Part shown: one piece after another, positions 8,249 to 16,024 of the stretch
Position numbering within the stretch: the stretch's first letter is position 1
Layout of the letters: the number at the start of each line of letters is the position of its first letter
NCBI RefSeq assembly: GCF_036237315.1
Contig: NZ_CP108356.1
Coordinates: forward strand, 7,817,501 to 7,881,500
Direction of reading: 5' to 3'
Length of the DNA stretch: 64,000 nucleotides
From: Streptomyces sp. NBC_01351
GTDB taxonomy: Bacteria; Actinomycetota; Actinomycetes; Streptomycetales; Streptomycetaceae
Position numbers and translations under genes: made by a program
The notes under the pieces: model-generated
Seen by the model: the letters and a program-made list of their open reading frames with translations, nothing else
The model's database searches: none
What the model was told of the DNA's origin: nothing

Positions 8249-9460
8249 ATGCCGACCATCGAGACCCTGACACCGCAGGCCGGCGCGGCCGACGCCGCAG
8301 GACTGCGGGCGTACGACGCGGACCTGCTCGTGCGGTGCGCCGTCGACCCCGCCCAGCCCTGGTGGCGCCGGACGGCCTGTGTGGACGCGCTGACCGGCCG
8401 GGTGCCGCGGAGCGGGCTCGGTGAACTGCTCGACCGCGTCCGCGACACCGGTGACTCCGGGACGGTCCGGCAGGCCCTGCTGGTCCTCCTCTCCGACCGC
8501 GTGGAGCTCCTGCCCTGGCTGCGGCACGAGGACCGGCTCCGCGAGGACGCGTACGGCATGCCCCAGGCGGTCCTCCGAGCTCGCGCGGCCCTCGGGGACC
8601 GCACCGCGGCGGCCGGACTTGCGACGCTCGCGTTCAGCCACTGGCGGACCGAGCGGGCGGTCGGGGAAGCCGGGCTGGAGGCACTCACGGATCGGTACGG
8701 CGTAGAGGCGGTACTCGCCGAGCTCGACGGCGCCCGGCCCGAGGACCGGGCCGTCGCCGTGCGCCTGCGCGACCGGGCCGGCGGGGACGTCACCGACGCC
8801 CTCGCGGACCCCGACCCACAGGTGGCGCACCTCGCCCAATCACTGCTGACCTGCCCCGACCGGGTCCGCGCCTACCTGGCCGAGGCGCCGACGGCCGATG
8901 CCCAGCTGTGGGCCGCGTACGCCCTGAACCGGCTGACCGGGGACGTGGCCGAGACCCGGGCCGTGTACGAGGCGCTGGGGCGGCCCCGGGTGGAGGTCGC
9001 CGGCCTGGACGAGGAGCTGCGCCGCGCGATCGTGCACGAGTACGGGCCCGAGTGCGAGAAGCAGAGCGACCCGCGCTGGCGGGTCGAGGCCCTGTGCACG
9101 GAGCCTCCGCCACCGCCGGACGAGGAGCGGCAACTGGCCCTGGCCACGGCCGCGCTGACGGCGGCGGGGCTGGCCCCGAGCCCTCCGCTGTCCTGCGGCG
9201 ACGCCCATCGCCAGGGCGGCGGCACGTACCACGTGATCGGGTACGGAGGGGCCGGGCAGGAGGTGCTGATCAGCACGCTGGGGAGGTTCGCGAGCGACCA
9301 CGAGGACGATCCCGCCGCGCGCGCCGCCCTCGAAGCGGCCGGGTTCCGCTGGATCGACGGAGCCACCGGATCGGTCCGCGTCACGGACCTCGGCGTCTAT
9401 TACTTCGGCGGCCGAGGCCCGCTCGACGTCCAGACGTTGCTCTTCTACTGGCAGGACTAG
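8249..9460 (+). CDS. HEAT-like repeat protein of unknown function
   Basis: 403 residues, cytoplasmic, with no signal peptide or membrane segment. Residues 20-270 are a run of Leu/Ala/Arg-rich helical pairs with a spacing typical of HEAT repeats. A Pro-rich linker (EPPPPPDEE) leads to a different C-terminal domain of about 110 residues containing VIGYGGAGQEVLIS and VTDLGVYYFGGRGPLDVQTLLFYWQD. HEAT repeats usually serve as protein-binding scaffolds; the partner is unknown. The gene appears to be leaderless (TAGCAT 6 nt before the ATG). It lies 25 bp before the orphan binding-protein gene, so the two may be co-transcribed. Confidence 0.7.
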   Translation: MPTIETLTPQAGAADAAGLRAYDADLLVRCAVDPAQPWWRRTACVDALTGRVPRSGLGELLDRVRDTGDSGTVRQALLVLLSDRVELLPWLRHEDRLREDAYGMPQAVLRARAALGDRTAAAGLATLAFSHWRTERAVGEAGLEALTDRYGVEAVLAELDGARPEDRAVAVRLRDRAGGDVTDALADPDPQVAHLAQSLLTCPDRVRAYLAEAPTADAQLWAAYALNRLTGDVAETRAVYEALGRPRVEVAGLDEELRRAIVHEYGPECEKQSDPRWRVEALCTEPPPPPDEERQLALATAALTAAGLAPSPPLSCGDAHRQGGGTYHVIGYGGAGQEVLISTLGRFASDHEDDPAARAALEAAGFRWIDGATGSVRVTDLGVYYFGGRGPLDVQTLLFYWQD

Positions 9461-9485
9461 TCCGTCACACGGGAGACGCCGACAC

Positions 9486-10604
9486 ATGACCACGAAAACG
9501 CCACCATCGACACCCGGAGCGGGACGGACCGACGGCTCGTCCGTCCTGATCGGCGCTCTCGTTCCGCTGACCCGGCCCGGCTGGGTCGAGGCGGGCCGAC
9601 ACCTGCTCGCCGGCCTCGAACTGGCCGTTCGCGAGGTCAACGACGCCGGCGGGATCGCCGGAAGGCCACTGGAGCTGCTGGTCCGCGACACCGCGGCCGA
9701 TCCGCAGAGGGCCGCGGCGGCCGTGGACGAGCTGGCCCGCCTGGGCGTGGCCGCCCTGGCGGGGGAGTACCACAGCGTTGTCGCCCGCGCCGCTGCGGCC
9801 CGGGCCGACGCCCTCGGCCTGCCGTTCCTCTGCTCGTCGGCGGTTCTCGACGCGCTCACCGACCAGCCGACGGACCGGGTCGCGCGCCTCGCCCCGGCGC
9901 AGTCCCACGGCTGGAGGATCTACGCGGACTTCCTCCTCGGCGCGGGCCACCGTCGCATCGCCGTGGCGGCCGAGCAGAGCGTGTACTGGGCATCCGGGAC
10001 CCGCATCCTGCGCGACCACCTCGCGCCCCGCGGCGGCACCGTCGTCGAACTCGACGCGCGCGCACTCGCCCCCACGGCCGTGTGCGACGAACTCGTCGCC
10101 CGTCGCGCGACAGCCCTGCTCCTCCTGGTCGGCCATCCGGAGCCGGCCGTGCCGATCGTCAAGGCCGTCCGCCGCGACCGGCGCCTCGCCGACATCACGA
10201 TCGGAGCTCCGGCCGGGCAACCGGAGTTCGCCGAATGGGCGACGCTGCTGGGCGACGACGGCGCCGCGATCCCGTTCCTGCGCTACCTGCCCGAGCGCCT
10301 CACCCCACTCGGTGCACGAGTCGGGACGGCCCTGCGCGAGCGGCTGGCCGAAGCGCCCTCCTTCGTCGCCTTCGAGGGCTACGACACGGTCGCCGTCCTC
10401 GCCGACGTGCTGCGTTCTCACGGCGCGGACCGGGCGCGCACCGCCGCGTCCTGGCCGAGCGTCGCGGTCGAAGGCACCCGCGGGCGGATCCGGTTCTCCC
10501 GCACGCCGGGCATCGGCGTATGGCAATGGGCTTGGCCGCCGGTCCAGGTCGTCGATCGCGATCCGGCGGAACCCGAGCGCTTCCGGATCCTCCACGCGCG
10601 CTGA
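9486..10604 (+). CDS. Periplasmic-binding-protein-like (Leu/Ile/Val-binding type) without signal peptide
   Basis: 372 residues that align throughout with type-I periplasmic binding proteins of the branched-chain amino acid/amide class: IGALVPLTRPG, an early GLELAVREVNDAGGIAGRPLE-type helix, DELARLGVAALAGEYHS and a late FEGYDTVAVLADVL. Unlike exported members it begins MTTKTPPSTPGAG with no hydrophobic core or lipobox, and no permease or ATPase genes adjoin it. It may be a cytoplasmic ligand sensor or a binding protein that has lost export. Ribosome site GGGAGA lies 9 nt before the ATG. It sits 25 bp after the HEAT-repeat gene. Confidence 0.75.
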   Translation: MTTKTPPSTPGAGRTDGSSVLIGALVPLTRPGWVEAGRHLLAGLELAVREVNDAGGIAGRPLELLVRDTAADPQRAAAAVDELARLGVAALAGEYHSVVARAAAARADALGLPFLCSSAVLDALTDQPTDRVARLAPAQSHGWRIYADFLLGAGHRRIAVAAEQSVYWASGTRILRDHLAPRGGTVVELDARALAPTAVCDELVARRATALLLLVGHPEPAVPIVKAVRRDRRLADITIGAPAGQPEFAEWATLLGDDGAAIPFLRYLPERLTPLGARVGTALRERLAEAPSFVAFEGYDTVAVLADVLRSHGADRARTAASWPSVAVEGTRGRIRFSRTPGIGVWQWAWPPVQVVDRDPAEPERFRILHAR

Positions 10605-10618
10605 GCGAGCGGGAGCGG

Positions 10619-10633
10619 GGCGCCTGCGGCGCC
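10619..10633. terminator. Short GC hairpin between convergent genes
   Basis: GGCGCC-TGC-GGCGCC forms a 6-bp stem directly between the ends of the binding-protein gene (plus) and the VOC gene (minus). It is short and lacks a T run, so this is only a weak bidirectional terminator candidate. Confidence 0.3.
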
Positions 10634-11113
10634 TCAGATGTCCACCGCCCGCGGTGCATCGCCCGGTGTTCCGGCCGTGAGCGCGGCGAAGTCGGGCAGG
10701 ATCAGGGAGCCGTCCTCGGCCAGGGTGAAGCCGGGGTTGTGGGCGATCTCCCAGGCATGGCCGTCGGGGTCGGTGAAGACTCCCGAGTAGAAGCCGATCG
10801 CGTTGACGGCGGCGGGACGGGTGACGGTGCCGCCGGCCTCCGAGGCGACGCCGAGGAGGGCGTCCACCTCGGCGTCCGTACGTACGTTGTGCGCCAGGGC
10901 GATGCCCCCGAACCCGGCGGGCGGCGGGGAGTCGGGCAGCCCGCAGTCCGCGGCCAGTTTCCGGCGGTCCCACAGGACCATGGCCATACCGCCCGCCTGG
11001 TGGAAGACCGTCTCCTCGACTTCGGTGCCGCGCCATCCGAGCGCCGCGTAGAAGCTCTTGGCGCGGGCGAGGTCCGAGACCCCCAGGGTGACCAGGCTGA
11101 TCCGCTGTTCCAT
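10634..11113 (-). CDS. VOC (glyoxalase/bleomycin-resistance) family protein
   Basis: 159 residues with the paired beta-alpha-beta-beta-beta halves of the vicinal oxygen chelate fold: ISLVTLGVSDLARAKSFYAALGW opens the first half and GFYSGVFTDPDGHAWEIAHNP lies in the second, with the usual DPDGH metal-ligand region. Substrates in this superfamily range from methylglyoxal-thiol adducts to antibiotics; nothing here fixes it. The ATG at 11113 is preceded by TACGGT at exactly 6 nt with no ribosome site, so the transcript may be leaderless. Confidence 0.85.
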   Translation of the reverse strand: MEQRISLVTLGVSDLARAKSFYAALGWRGTEVEETVFHQAGGMAMVLWDRRKLAADCGLPDSPPPAGFGGIALAHNVRTDAEVDALLGVASEAGGTVTRPAAVNAIGFYSGVFTDPDGHAWEIAHNPGFTLAEDGSLILPDFAALTAGTPGDAPRAVDI

Positions 11114-11119
11114 CCCGCC

Positions 11120-11125
11120 ACCGTA
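11120..11125 (-). promoter_or_regulatory. Putative leaderless -10 box for the VOC gene
   Basis: On the minus strand TACGGT is followed by 6 nt and the ATG at 11113. It fits TANNNT-N6-ATG, with no convincing Shine-Dalgarno sequence. Confidence 0.4.
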
Positions 11126-11193
11126 ACGGCCGGGCGCGGCCGTGGCCGGGACCGGGAGGCAGGCGGCCGGTCGGCGGGCCGGGGGAGGCCGCC

Positions 11194-11210
11194 TCCGGAC
11201 GGCGTCCGGA
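11194..11210 (-). terminator. Possible hairpin terminator after csbD-like gene
   Basis: TCCGGAC-GGC-GTCCGGA gives a 7-bp stem about 45 bp past the end of the csbD-like gene. There is no T tract, so confidence is low. Confidence 0.3.
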
Positions 11211-11253
11211 CGCGGCCTTCGTACGGGTAAGCACGCGGTGGGCATACGCCCCG

Positions 11254-11430
11254 CTACTTCTTCTTGAAGACGTCCTTGATCTTCTCCTTGGCCTCGCGCG
11301 CCTCGCCCTTGACCTGCTCGGCGCGTCCCTTCGTGGTGAGGCGCTCGTTGCCGACGGCGCGGCCCGTGGCTTCCTTGGCCTTGCCCATGGCCTGTTCCTT
11401 CTTGGCCCGCATCTTCTCTTCGCCCGACAC
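11254..11430 (-). CDS. CsbD-like small stress protein
   Basis: A 58-residue, highly charged Lys/Glu/Ala-rich protein (MRAKKEQAMGKAKEATGRAVG, then repeated KGxAEQVKGEAREAKEKIKD). This matches the CsbD family, small hydrophilic proteins induced by general stress in Bacillus under sigma B; the molecular role is unknown. The true start is the GTG at 11430, with GGGGAG 7 nt upstream; the longer upstream reading overlaps the CBS-domain gene's promoter. A sigma-B-like promoter (GTTT, 14 bp, GGGTTA) lies 42 nt upstream of the start. Confidence 0.88.
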   Translation of the reverse strand: MSGEEKMRAKKEQAMGKAKEATGRAVGNERLTTKGRAEQVKGEAREAKEKIKDVFKKK

Positions 11431-11471
11431 GATGTCACTCCCCTCGTTCGGAATCGGTCCTGCGCAGCGTC

Positions 11472-11495
11472 TAACCCGTTCCCGGCACCCCAAAC
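11472..11495 (-). promoter_or_regulatory. Sigma-B-like promoter for csbD-like gene
   Basis: On the minus strand GTTT (11495-11492), 14 bp, GGGTTA (11477-11472). This is close to the Streptomyces sigma B consensus GNNT-N14-16-GGGTAC/T. The -10 ends 42 nt before the GTG, leaving room for a leader of about 35 nt with the GGGGAG site. Confidence 0.5.
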
Positions 11496-11501
11496 GCGTG
11501 G

Positions 11502-11526
11502 GCGTACGGCTCGCCGCGGCGGGTAG
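11502..11526 (+). promoter_or_regulatory. Sigma-B-like promoter for CBS-domain gene
   Basis: GCGT (11502-11505), 15 bp, GGGTAG (11521-11526), 38 nt before the ATG at 11565. It is arranged divergently from, and almost back to back with, the csbD promoter. Confidence 0.5.
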
Positions 11527-11564
11527 GCGCCGGGTAGGAACCGCTTCCAGCAGTGGGAGGAGCC

Positions 11565-11987
11565 ATGACCCGACGAGTCCACGAGGTGATGACCGAGAAG
11601 CCGGTGACCGTCGAGAAGCTGACCTCACTGGCCGAAGCGGCACGCGTCATGCGGGACGCGGGGATCGGGGATGTTCTGGTCGTCGACGAGGGCCGGCTCT
11701 GCGGCATCCTCACGGACCGGGACCTCGTCATACGCGCCATGGCAGAGAATCGCGACCCTGCCGACACGACGGTGCAGGCGATCTGCAGCTCTGAACCGGT
11801 CACCGTCAGTCCCGGCGACGGGGTCGACCAGGCCGCCGATCTCATGCGCCGGCATGCGCTGAGGCGTCTGCCCGTGCAAACCGAGGACGGTGAACTCGTC
11901 GGAGTGGTCACCCTGGGCGACCTGGAGGTCGAACGGGATCCGGGGTCGGCTCTCGCGGCAATCTCGGCCGCCGAGCCGGACACCTGA
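11565..11987 (+). CDS. CBS-domain pair protein
   Basis: 140 residues consisting almost entirely of two CBS motifs (about 8-60 and 70-125). The first contains VMTEKPVTVEKLTSLAEAARVM and DVLVVDEGRLCGILTDRDL; the second contains EPVTVSPGDGVDQAADLM and RRLPVQTEDGELVGVVTLGDL. Stand-alone Bateman pairs bind adenine nucleotides and act as energy or redox sensors. Start ATG 11565 follows GGGAGGAG at 2-3 nt; an in-frame GTG at 11553 would overlap that ribosome site. The upstream sigma-B-like promoter suggests stress induction together with the divergent csbD-like gene. Confidence 0.88.
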   Translation: MTRRVHEVMTEKPVTVEKLTSLAEAARVMRDAGIGDVLVVDEGRLCGILTDRDLVIRAMAENRDPADTTVQAICSSEPVTVSPGDGVDQAADLMRRHALRRLPVQTEDGELVGVVTLGDLEVERDPGSALAAISAAEPDT

Positions 11988-12023
11988 GGCCCGCCGCCTA
12001 CCCGCCGGGGCCGGCACGTCGGC

Positions 12024-12428
12024 CTACGGTGATGCGGCTGCCCCGCGCGGGCCGTCCACGGTGGTGAACACGTGGTGCGCGCCGGTGATCTCGAAGAGGC
12101 GGGAGACGCGGCGGCTGAGAGCGGTGAGCACGAGGCTCTTGCCGGTCTCGGCGGCCATCCTGTTCAAGTCCAGTAGCACGTGCAGGGCCGAGCTGTCGCA
12201 GAAGGTGACGTCCGAGAGGTCGATGTCGAGGCCGTGACGGCCGGCCTCCAGGGCCGAGGTGAGGTCCTCCCGCAGGGCGCTCGCGTGGTCCATGTCGATC
12301 TCCCCGTGCACGCGGGCCAGCACCCGCTGGGGACCCGGTTCGAAGTCCACGGAGACGGTGGCCGGGATCCTGGTGGCGCCGATGTTCGCGGAAGCTGCGG
12401 GAGGCGTGTACCGGAAGTGGGCGGGCAT
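12024..12428 (-). CDS. STAS-domain anti-sigma factor antagonist
   Basis: 134 residues. From about residue 22 it is a STAS domain: RVLARVHGEIDMDHASALREDL, then DIDLSDVTFCDSSALHVLLDLN with the conserved serine (about Ser80) that anti-sigma kinases phosphorylate and SpoIIE phosphatases dephosphorylate, then LVLTALSRRVSRLFEITG. When unphosphorylated it would bind an RsbW-type anti-sigma factor and free the sigma factor. It is the second gene after the HTH regulator, 24 bp downstream, so it shares that promoter. The many SpoIIE phosphatases in the window are plausible partners; no separate RsbW or sigma gene is adjacent. Confidence 0.92.
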   Translation of the reverse strand: MPAHFRYTPPAASANIGATRIPATVSVDFEPGPQRVLARVHGEIDMDHASALREDLTSALEAGRHGLDIDLSDVTFCDSSALHVLLDLNRMAAETGKSLVLTALSRRVSRLFEITGAHHVFTTVDGPRGAAASP

Positions 12429-12452
12429 GGCCTGTCTCCCTTCAAAGCCATC

Positions 12453-12818
12453 TCAGGAGTTCGTGCGATCCGACCCCGCCCGGCGCCCGGCCGGGGCGGG
12501 CCGGGTCTCATCGCCCGGTGAGGGGTCGAGCTGGGCAAGCAGCATCAGGAGATCAGCGACCTCGTGGCGGCCTTCGGCCGGGTGGCGGAAGAGGGTGCCG
12601 GGCGTGATCCGGTAGCGGTTGCGGCGGCCGTGGCGGGCCCGTGTGAGGTAGCCGGCACTCTCCAGGTCGGTGACGATGGCCTGGGCCGCGCGTTCGGTCA
12701 GCCGGCACGCCGCGGCCATGTCGCGCAGCCGGGTTTCCGGATTGCGCTGGATCATCGCGAGGATCCGGGCGTGGTTGGTGACGAACGTCCAGCTGGTTCG
12801 CGGCTCGACAGGCTCCAT
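12453..12818 (-). CDS. Winged-helix (MarR/ArsR-like) transcriptional regulator
   Basis: 121 residues. Residues 12-80 form a winged helix: FVTNHARILAMIQRNPETRLRDMAAACRLTERAAQAIVTDLESAGYLTRARHGRRNRY-like sequence, with helix-turn-helix and a basic wing. This pattern is common in small Streptomyces ArsR/MarR-type repressors. No ligand-binding Cys cluster is seen. Start ATG 12818 lies exactly 6 nt after a perfect TATAAT, so the mRNA is probably leaderless. A perfect 9-bp inverted repeat just upstream is a likely autoregulatory operator. Co-transcribed with the STAS antagonist, and probably a regulator of its synthesis. Confidence 0.82.
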   Translation of the reverse strand: MEPVEPRTSWTFVTNHARILAMIQRNPETRLRDMAAACRLTERAAQAIVTDLESAGYLTRARHGRRNRYRITPGTLFRHPAEGRHEVADLLMLLAQLDPSPGDETRPAPAGRRAGSDRTNS

Positions 12819-12824
12819 GCCCGA

Positions 12825-12830
12825 ATTATA
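12825..12830 (-). promoter_or_regulatory. Consensus -10 box, leaderless promoter of HTH-STAS operon
   Basis: TATAAT on the minus strand is followed by 6 nt and the ATG at 12818. This perfect consensus is striking in GC-rich DNA. TGGCGA, 18 bp upstream, is a poor -35. Confidence 0.65.
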
Positions 12831-12838
12831 CGATCCAC

Positions 12839-12864
12839 GATTCCGGTTTCGCCAGACCGGAATC
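12839..12864. promoter_or_regulatory. Inverted-repeat operator upstream of HTH-STAS operon
   Basis: GATTCCGGT (12839-12847), 8 bp, ACCGGAATC (12856-12864): perfect 9-bp arms overlapping the spacer and -35 region of the TATAAT promoter. It is placed for autorepression by the downstream winged-helix protein. Confidence 0.6.
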
Positions 12865-12971
12865 CTGCGTCCGTCCGCGGGCCGGGGAGCGTGTGGCCGC
12901 CGGGCGCCGGCCGGGCGGGATGCGGCCCCCGTCGCAGCCATGAGGCCAGGACCGCACCCCGCACCGGGCCC

Positions 12972-12996
12972 CTACCCGGGGCGGGGGAGGCGACAC
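12972..12996 (-). promoter_or_regulatory. Second, sigma-B-like promoter of HTH-STAS operon
   Basis: On the minus strand GTGT (12996-12993), 15 bp, GGGTAG (12977-12972), about 150 bp upstream of the HTH start. It has the same spacing and -10 as the promoters at 11502 and 17329. Confidence 0.45.
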
Positions 12997-13036
12997 GTTC
13001 GCCGTCCTCCGGAGCCGGTGGCGGCGGGAGGGGGGA

Positions 13037-13312
13037 TCAGGTGTGGAGGCGGCTGTTGGAACCGTCCTGGTCGCCGGCGGTGTCGTCGTTGAACCAGTAG
13101 TCACCGGCAGCCAGGTAGCGGAACGAGTAGGTGCGCTCGCCGGCCAGCTCGACGGTGACGGCGCGCTTGCCGTCCTTGCGCGGCTTCAAGGTGTGGGCAC
13201 CGGGCTGCCAGTCGTTGAAGTCGCCCACGACACTGACCGGACCGGGCGGGGTGTGGGCGGGGAGGACGAAGGTGACCTCGGTGCGGTCCTTGCGCAGAGT
13301 GCGCTCCAGCAT
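13037..13312 (-). CDS. Isoamylase early-set (CBM48-like) domain protein
   Basis: 91 residues forming a single E-set/CBM48-like domain: VTFVLPAHTPPGPVSVVGDFNDWQPGAHTLKPRKDGKR, then ELAGERTYSFRYLAAGDYWFNDD. In larger enzymes this domain (GDFNDW motif) binds glycogen-like glucans next to a catalytic barrel; here it stands alone, and related stand-alone proteins resemble the AMPK beta glycogen-binding module. Ribosome site AGGAG lies 7 nt before the ATG at 13312. Function unknown; possibly a glycogen-binding regulator. Confidence 0.82.
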   Translation of the reverse strand: MLERTLRKDRTEVTFVLPAHTPPGPVSVVGDFNDWQPGAHTLKPRKDGKRAVTVELAGERTYSFRYLAAGDYWFNDDTAGDQDGSNSRLHT

Positions 13313-13540
13313 GGGGATGCTCCTGAAGGCAGGGCGGACGGTACGCCGCCCATCCTCGACGGACCACGGCCCGCCCGCGCGCCGACGCCACCACCCGGGG
13401 GCCAGGGTCACCCGCCCGCTGCGTCCGGTGACACCAATGGCGCCCGACCTCGGTTCGCGCGACCGGGTGGCCGCGTAGCGGCGCCCGGCGTACGAAGCGG
13501 GCCGCCACGGCGAGGAGCGGGGGCCGCGCGTGCTCCTCCG

Positions 13541-16024
13541 CTACGGACGCGGGCGCGTCGGGTCGTCCGGGACGTGGATGTCCAGTACGCAGATGTCGTC
13601 CCGGTTGCCCGGGCGCAGCGCGGCGAGCGTCCGGGCGAGGGTTTCGCCGTGGCCCTCCCGGAGGAGCCGCAGGGTGGCCGAGGCGAGCCGGTCGAGTCCG
13701 ACGTCGATGTCCTCACCCGGGTCCTCCACGAGCCCGTCGGTGTAGAGCAGCAGGCGGTCGCCGGGCGTCAGGTCGATGACGGCCTGCCCGTAGGAGGCGG
13801 AGAAGCTGGCGCCGAGGAGGGGGCCCGGCGGCTGTTCGAGGAAGGTCGCCCGGTCGCCGCGTACCAGCAAGGGCGGCAGGTGTCCGGCCCGTACCCAGAT
13901 CAGGCGACGATCCCAGGGCTGATAGCGGGCCATGACCATGGTGGCCGTGGCACCGCCGCTGGACGGGTCCGAAGCGGTATGGAGCAGGAGGGTGTTGAGC
14001 CGGTTCAGGACGTCGGGCAGGGGTGAGCCGGTGACGGTCATGCCCTTCGTGGTGAACCGCAGCTGGGCCATGGTGCCGACGGCGGCGAGACCGTGGCCGG
14101 CCACGTCTCCGACCACGAACAGCGCACTGTTGTCCGGCAGTTCGATGGCGCTGTACCAGTCGCCGCCGACATTGACTCCCCGGTCGGCGGGAACGTAGGC
14201 GACGTCGACGCACAAGCCGGCGAGTTCCAGGGACTGGTCGGGGATCGGCAGCAGGGTGTCCTGGAGGCTGGCGGCGAGCGCCCGTTCGGCCTGGAGCATG
14301 CCGCGCTGGAGGAGCATGGCGCGCTCGCTCTCGCGCAGGGCGAGCTCCGCGCCGCGCTGCGCGCTGAGGTCCTGGAAGAAGCCGTGCACCTCGACCGGGG
14401 TGCCGTCCACGTCCGTCTGGGCCTCGGCAACGATCCGCAGGTGGCGTGCGCCGTGGCCGGTGGTGATCCGGAAGGGCTGGTCGATGGCCACCCCCTTGGC
14501 CAGGAGCCGCTGGACGGCGGAGCCCAGCTTCGGCAGGTCGTCCGGGACCACGTGCCGCGGCAGTTCCTTTAGTGTCAGCGGCCCGTCGCCCGGGTCACGG
14601 TCGAAGATGGCGTAGACCTGATCGGACCAGGTGACGGTTTCCGCAGCCAGGTCCCATCCCGCCCAGCCGAGGTTGCCCAGCCGCTGCATGTCGGCCAGCC
14701 GCCGTGCCTGGCGCTCGTCGGTGTCGTGGCGGATCCAGGAGACGACCAGGCGGTCACCCAGTCTGGAGGCCCGGACCGAGTAGACGGACTGCCGCGGGGC
14801 ACCGGCGGCCACCTCCTGGTAGGTGAAGGGCTCGCCTTCGTACCGGGTTCCCGTCGTGAGCGTCTCCAGGTATCCGTCCCACAGCGCTGTGCCCGCCACG
14901 GTCGGGTACGTCTCCAGGATCCGGCAGCCGACGAGCTCCTTGCCGCGCCGCCCGGCGACGTCCACCGACTCGGGCGCCGCCGCGTCGATGCGGTAGTCCT
15001 CCACCTCACCGGCCTCCGAGCGCAGCGGGGTCAGCAGGATCGCGGGCCCGGCCAGCGCGTCCAGGACCCGCTGGACGGCCGTCACGTCGACATCGGGCCG
15101 GGCCCCCTCCGGGCCGGCATACCGGGGCCCCTCCGGCATCCCCAGCGGGCCCGCGCACAACCGGGCCGCCCGCAGCAGCAGCGCCCGGACGTCGGCCGCG
15201 AAGGGGCCTGGCCGGGTCCGAAGGAAGCCGATGGCCGTGTTCGGGGGCCCGTCGGCGGGGACGGGGAGCCAGGCGCGGGAGGGCCACCGGTCCGGCGGGT
15301 CCCCGATCAGGAGGTAGCGGCGCGCGTCCTGCGCCGGGTCCTCCAGCCACACGGGCCGGCGCTCGGCGATCGCCTCGTGCGCGGCGACGCCGCTGAGCGG
15401 GGGGATCCGGCGCCACTGCTCGGCCAGCTCGTCGTCGATGCCGGCGTGGCCGGTCAGCTCCAGGCTTCCGGCGGAGGTCAGGGCGTAGATCATCACCGCG
15501 TCCACCCCGGCATCCCCGCCGAGCAGGGTCCGCAGCAGCTCCGCGATGTCGTCACCGCTGTGTGCCGAGGTCAGGCCGTCGGCGAGCCGGGCCGGCAGCG
15601 GGCGCGGCACGGCCTCGTGGTCGCGACGGCCGACGCGACGCCCGACAGGACGTCCGACGGGACGGTGTCCGGCACCGAACGCCGAGGCGGCCGGTTTCCT
15701 CCCCGCGCCGGGGGCTGCGGGGGCTGCGGACGGGGGCGTGGTTCCGGGCGGCGGGCGCGGGTGAATCTGCCCCAGGGTGATCCAGCACTCCTCCAGCAGG
15801 GTGCGGCCCTGCTCCTCGGCGCGGCCGAGGAGCGTCTCGTGGGCCGTGTGGGCGGATACGCCCGCCTGGGCCATCAGTACGCCCTTGGCCCGCTCGACGA
15901 CGGCCGCGGTCGCGGCGAGGCCCGCCAGGTCCTCGACTTCCGATCGCAGCCTGGCCACCACCTTGGCGAGCGCCACTACCTCGGGTGCGGCGCCCTCGCC
16001 CGCAGGCGCGGCATCGCCCTTCAT
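13541..16024 (-). CDS. ANTAR-GAF-PAS-PAS-SpoIIE phosphatase
   Basis: About 827 residues. An N-terminal ANTAR-type segment (about 15-80, with VVERAKGVLMAQAGVSAHTAHE) is followed by a Pro-rich linker, a GAF-like domain (about 145-320), two PAS domains (about 345-450 and 465-570; the second has GWAGWDLAAETVTWSDQVYAIF) and a C-terminal SpoIIE phosphatase (about 600-820: GGDWYSAIELPD, VVGDVAGHGLAAVG, LLLYTDGLVEDPG, DDICVLDIHV). ANTAR domains normally bind RNA and antiterminate transcription, so fusion to a protein phosphatase is notable. No clear ribosome site precedes ATG 16024 and a GTG further up is possible. Its target is presumably a STAS antagonist. Confidence 0.88.
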   Translation of the reverse strand: MKGDAAPAGEGAAPEVVALAKVVARLRSEVEDLAGLAATAAVVERAKGVLMAQAGVSAHTAHETLLGRAEEQGRTLLEECWITLGQIHPRPPPGTTPPSAAPAAPGAGRKPAASAFGAGHRPVGRPVGRRVGRRDHEAVPRPLPARLADGLTSAHSGDDIAELLRTLLGGDAGVDAVMIYALTSAGSLELTGHAGIDDELAEQWRRIPPLSGVAAHEAIAERRPVWLEDPAQDARRYLLIGDPPDRWPSRAWLPVPADGPPNTAIGFLRTRPGPFAADVRALLLRAARLCAGPLGMPEGPRYAGPEGARPDVDVTAVQRVLDALAGPAILLTPLRSEAGEVEDYRIDAAAPESVDVAGRRGKELVGCRILETYPTVAGTALWDGYLETLTTGTRYEGEPFTYQEVAAGAPRQSVYSVRASRLGDRLVVSWIRHDTDERQARRLADMQRLGNLGWAGWDLAAETVTWSDQVYAIFDRDPGDGPLTLKELPRHVVPDDLPKLGSAVQRLLAKGVAIDQPFRITTGHGARHLRIVAEAQTDVDGTPVEVHGFFQDLSAQRGAELALRESERAMLLQRGMLQAERALAASLQDTLLPIPDQSLELAGLCVDVAYVPADRGVNVGGDWYSAIELPDNSALFVVGDVAGHGLAAVGTMAQLRFTTKGMTVTGSPLPDVLNRLNTLLLHTASDPSSGGATATMVMARYQPWDRRLIWVRAGHLPPLLVRGDRATFLEQPPGPLLGASFSASYGQAVIDLTPGDRLLLYTDGLVEDPGEDIDVGLDRLASATLRLLREGHGETLARTLAALRPGNRDDICVLDIHVPDDPTRPRP

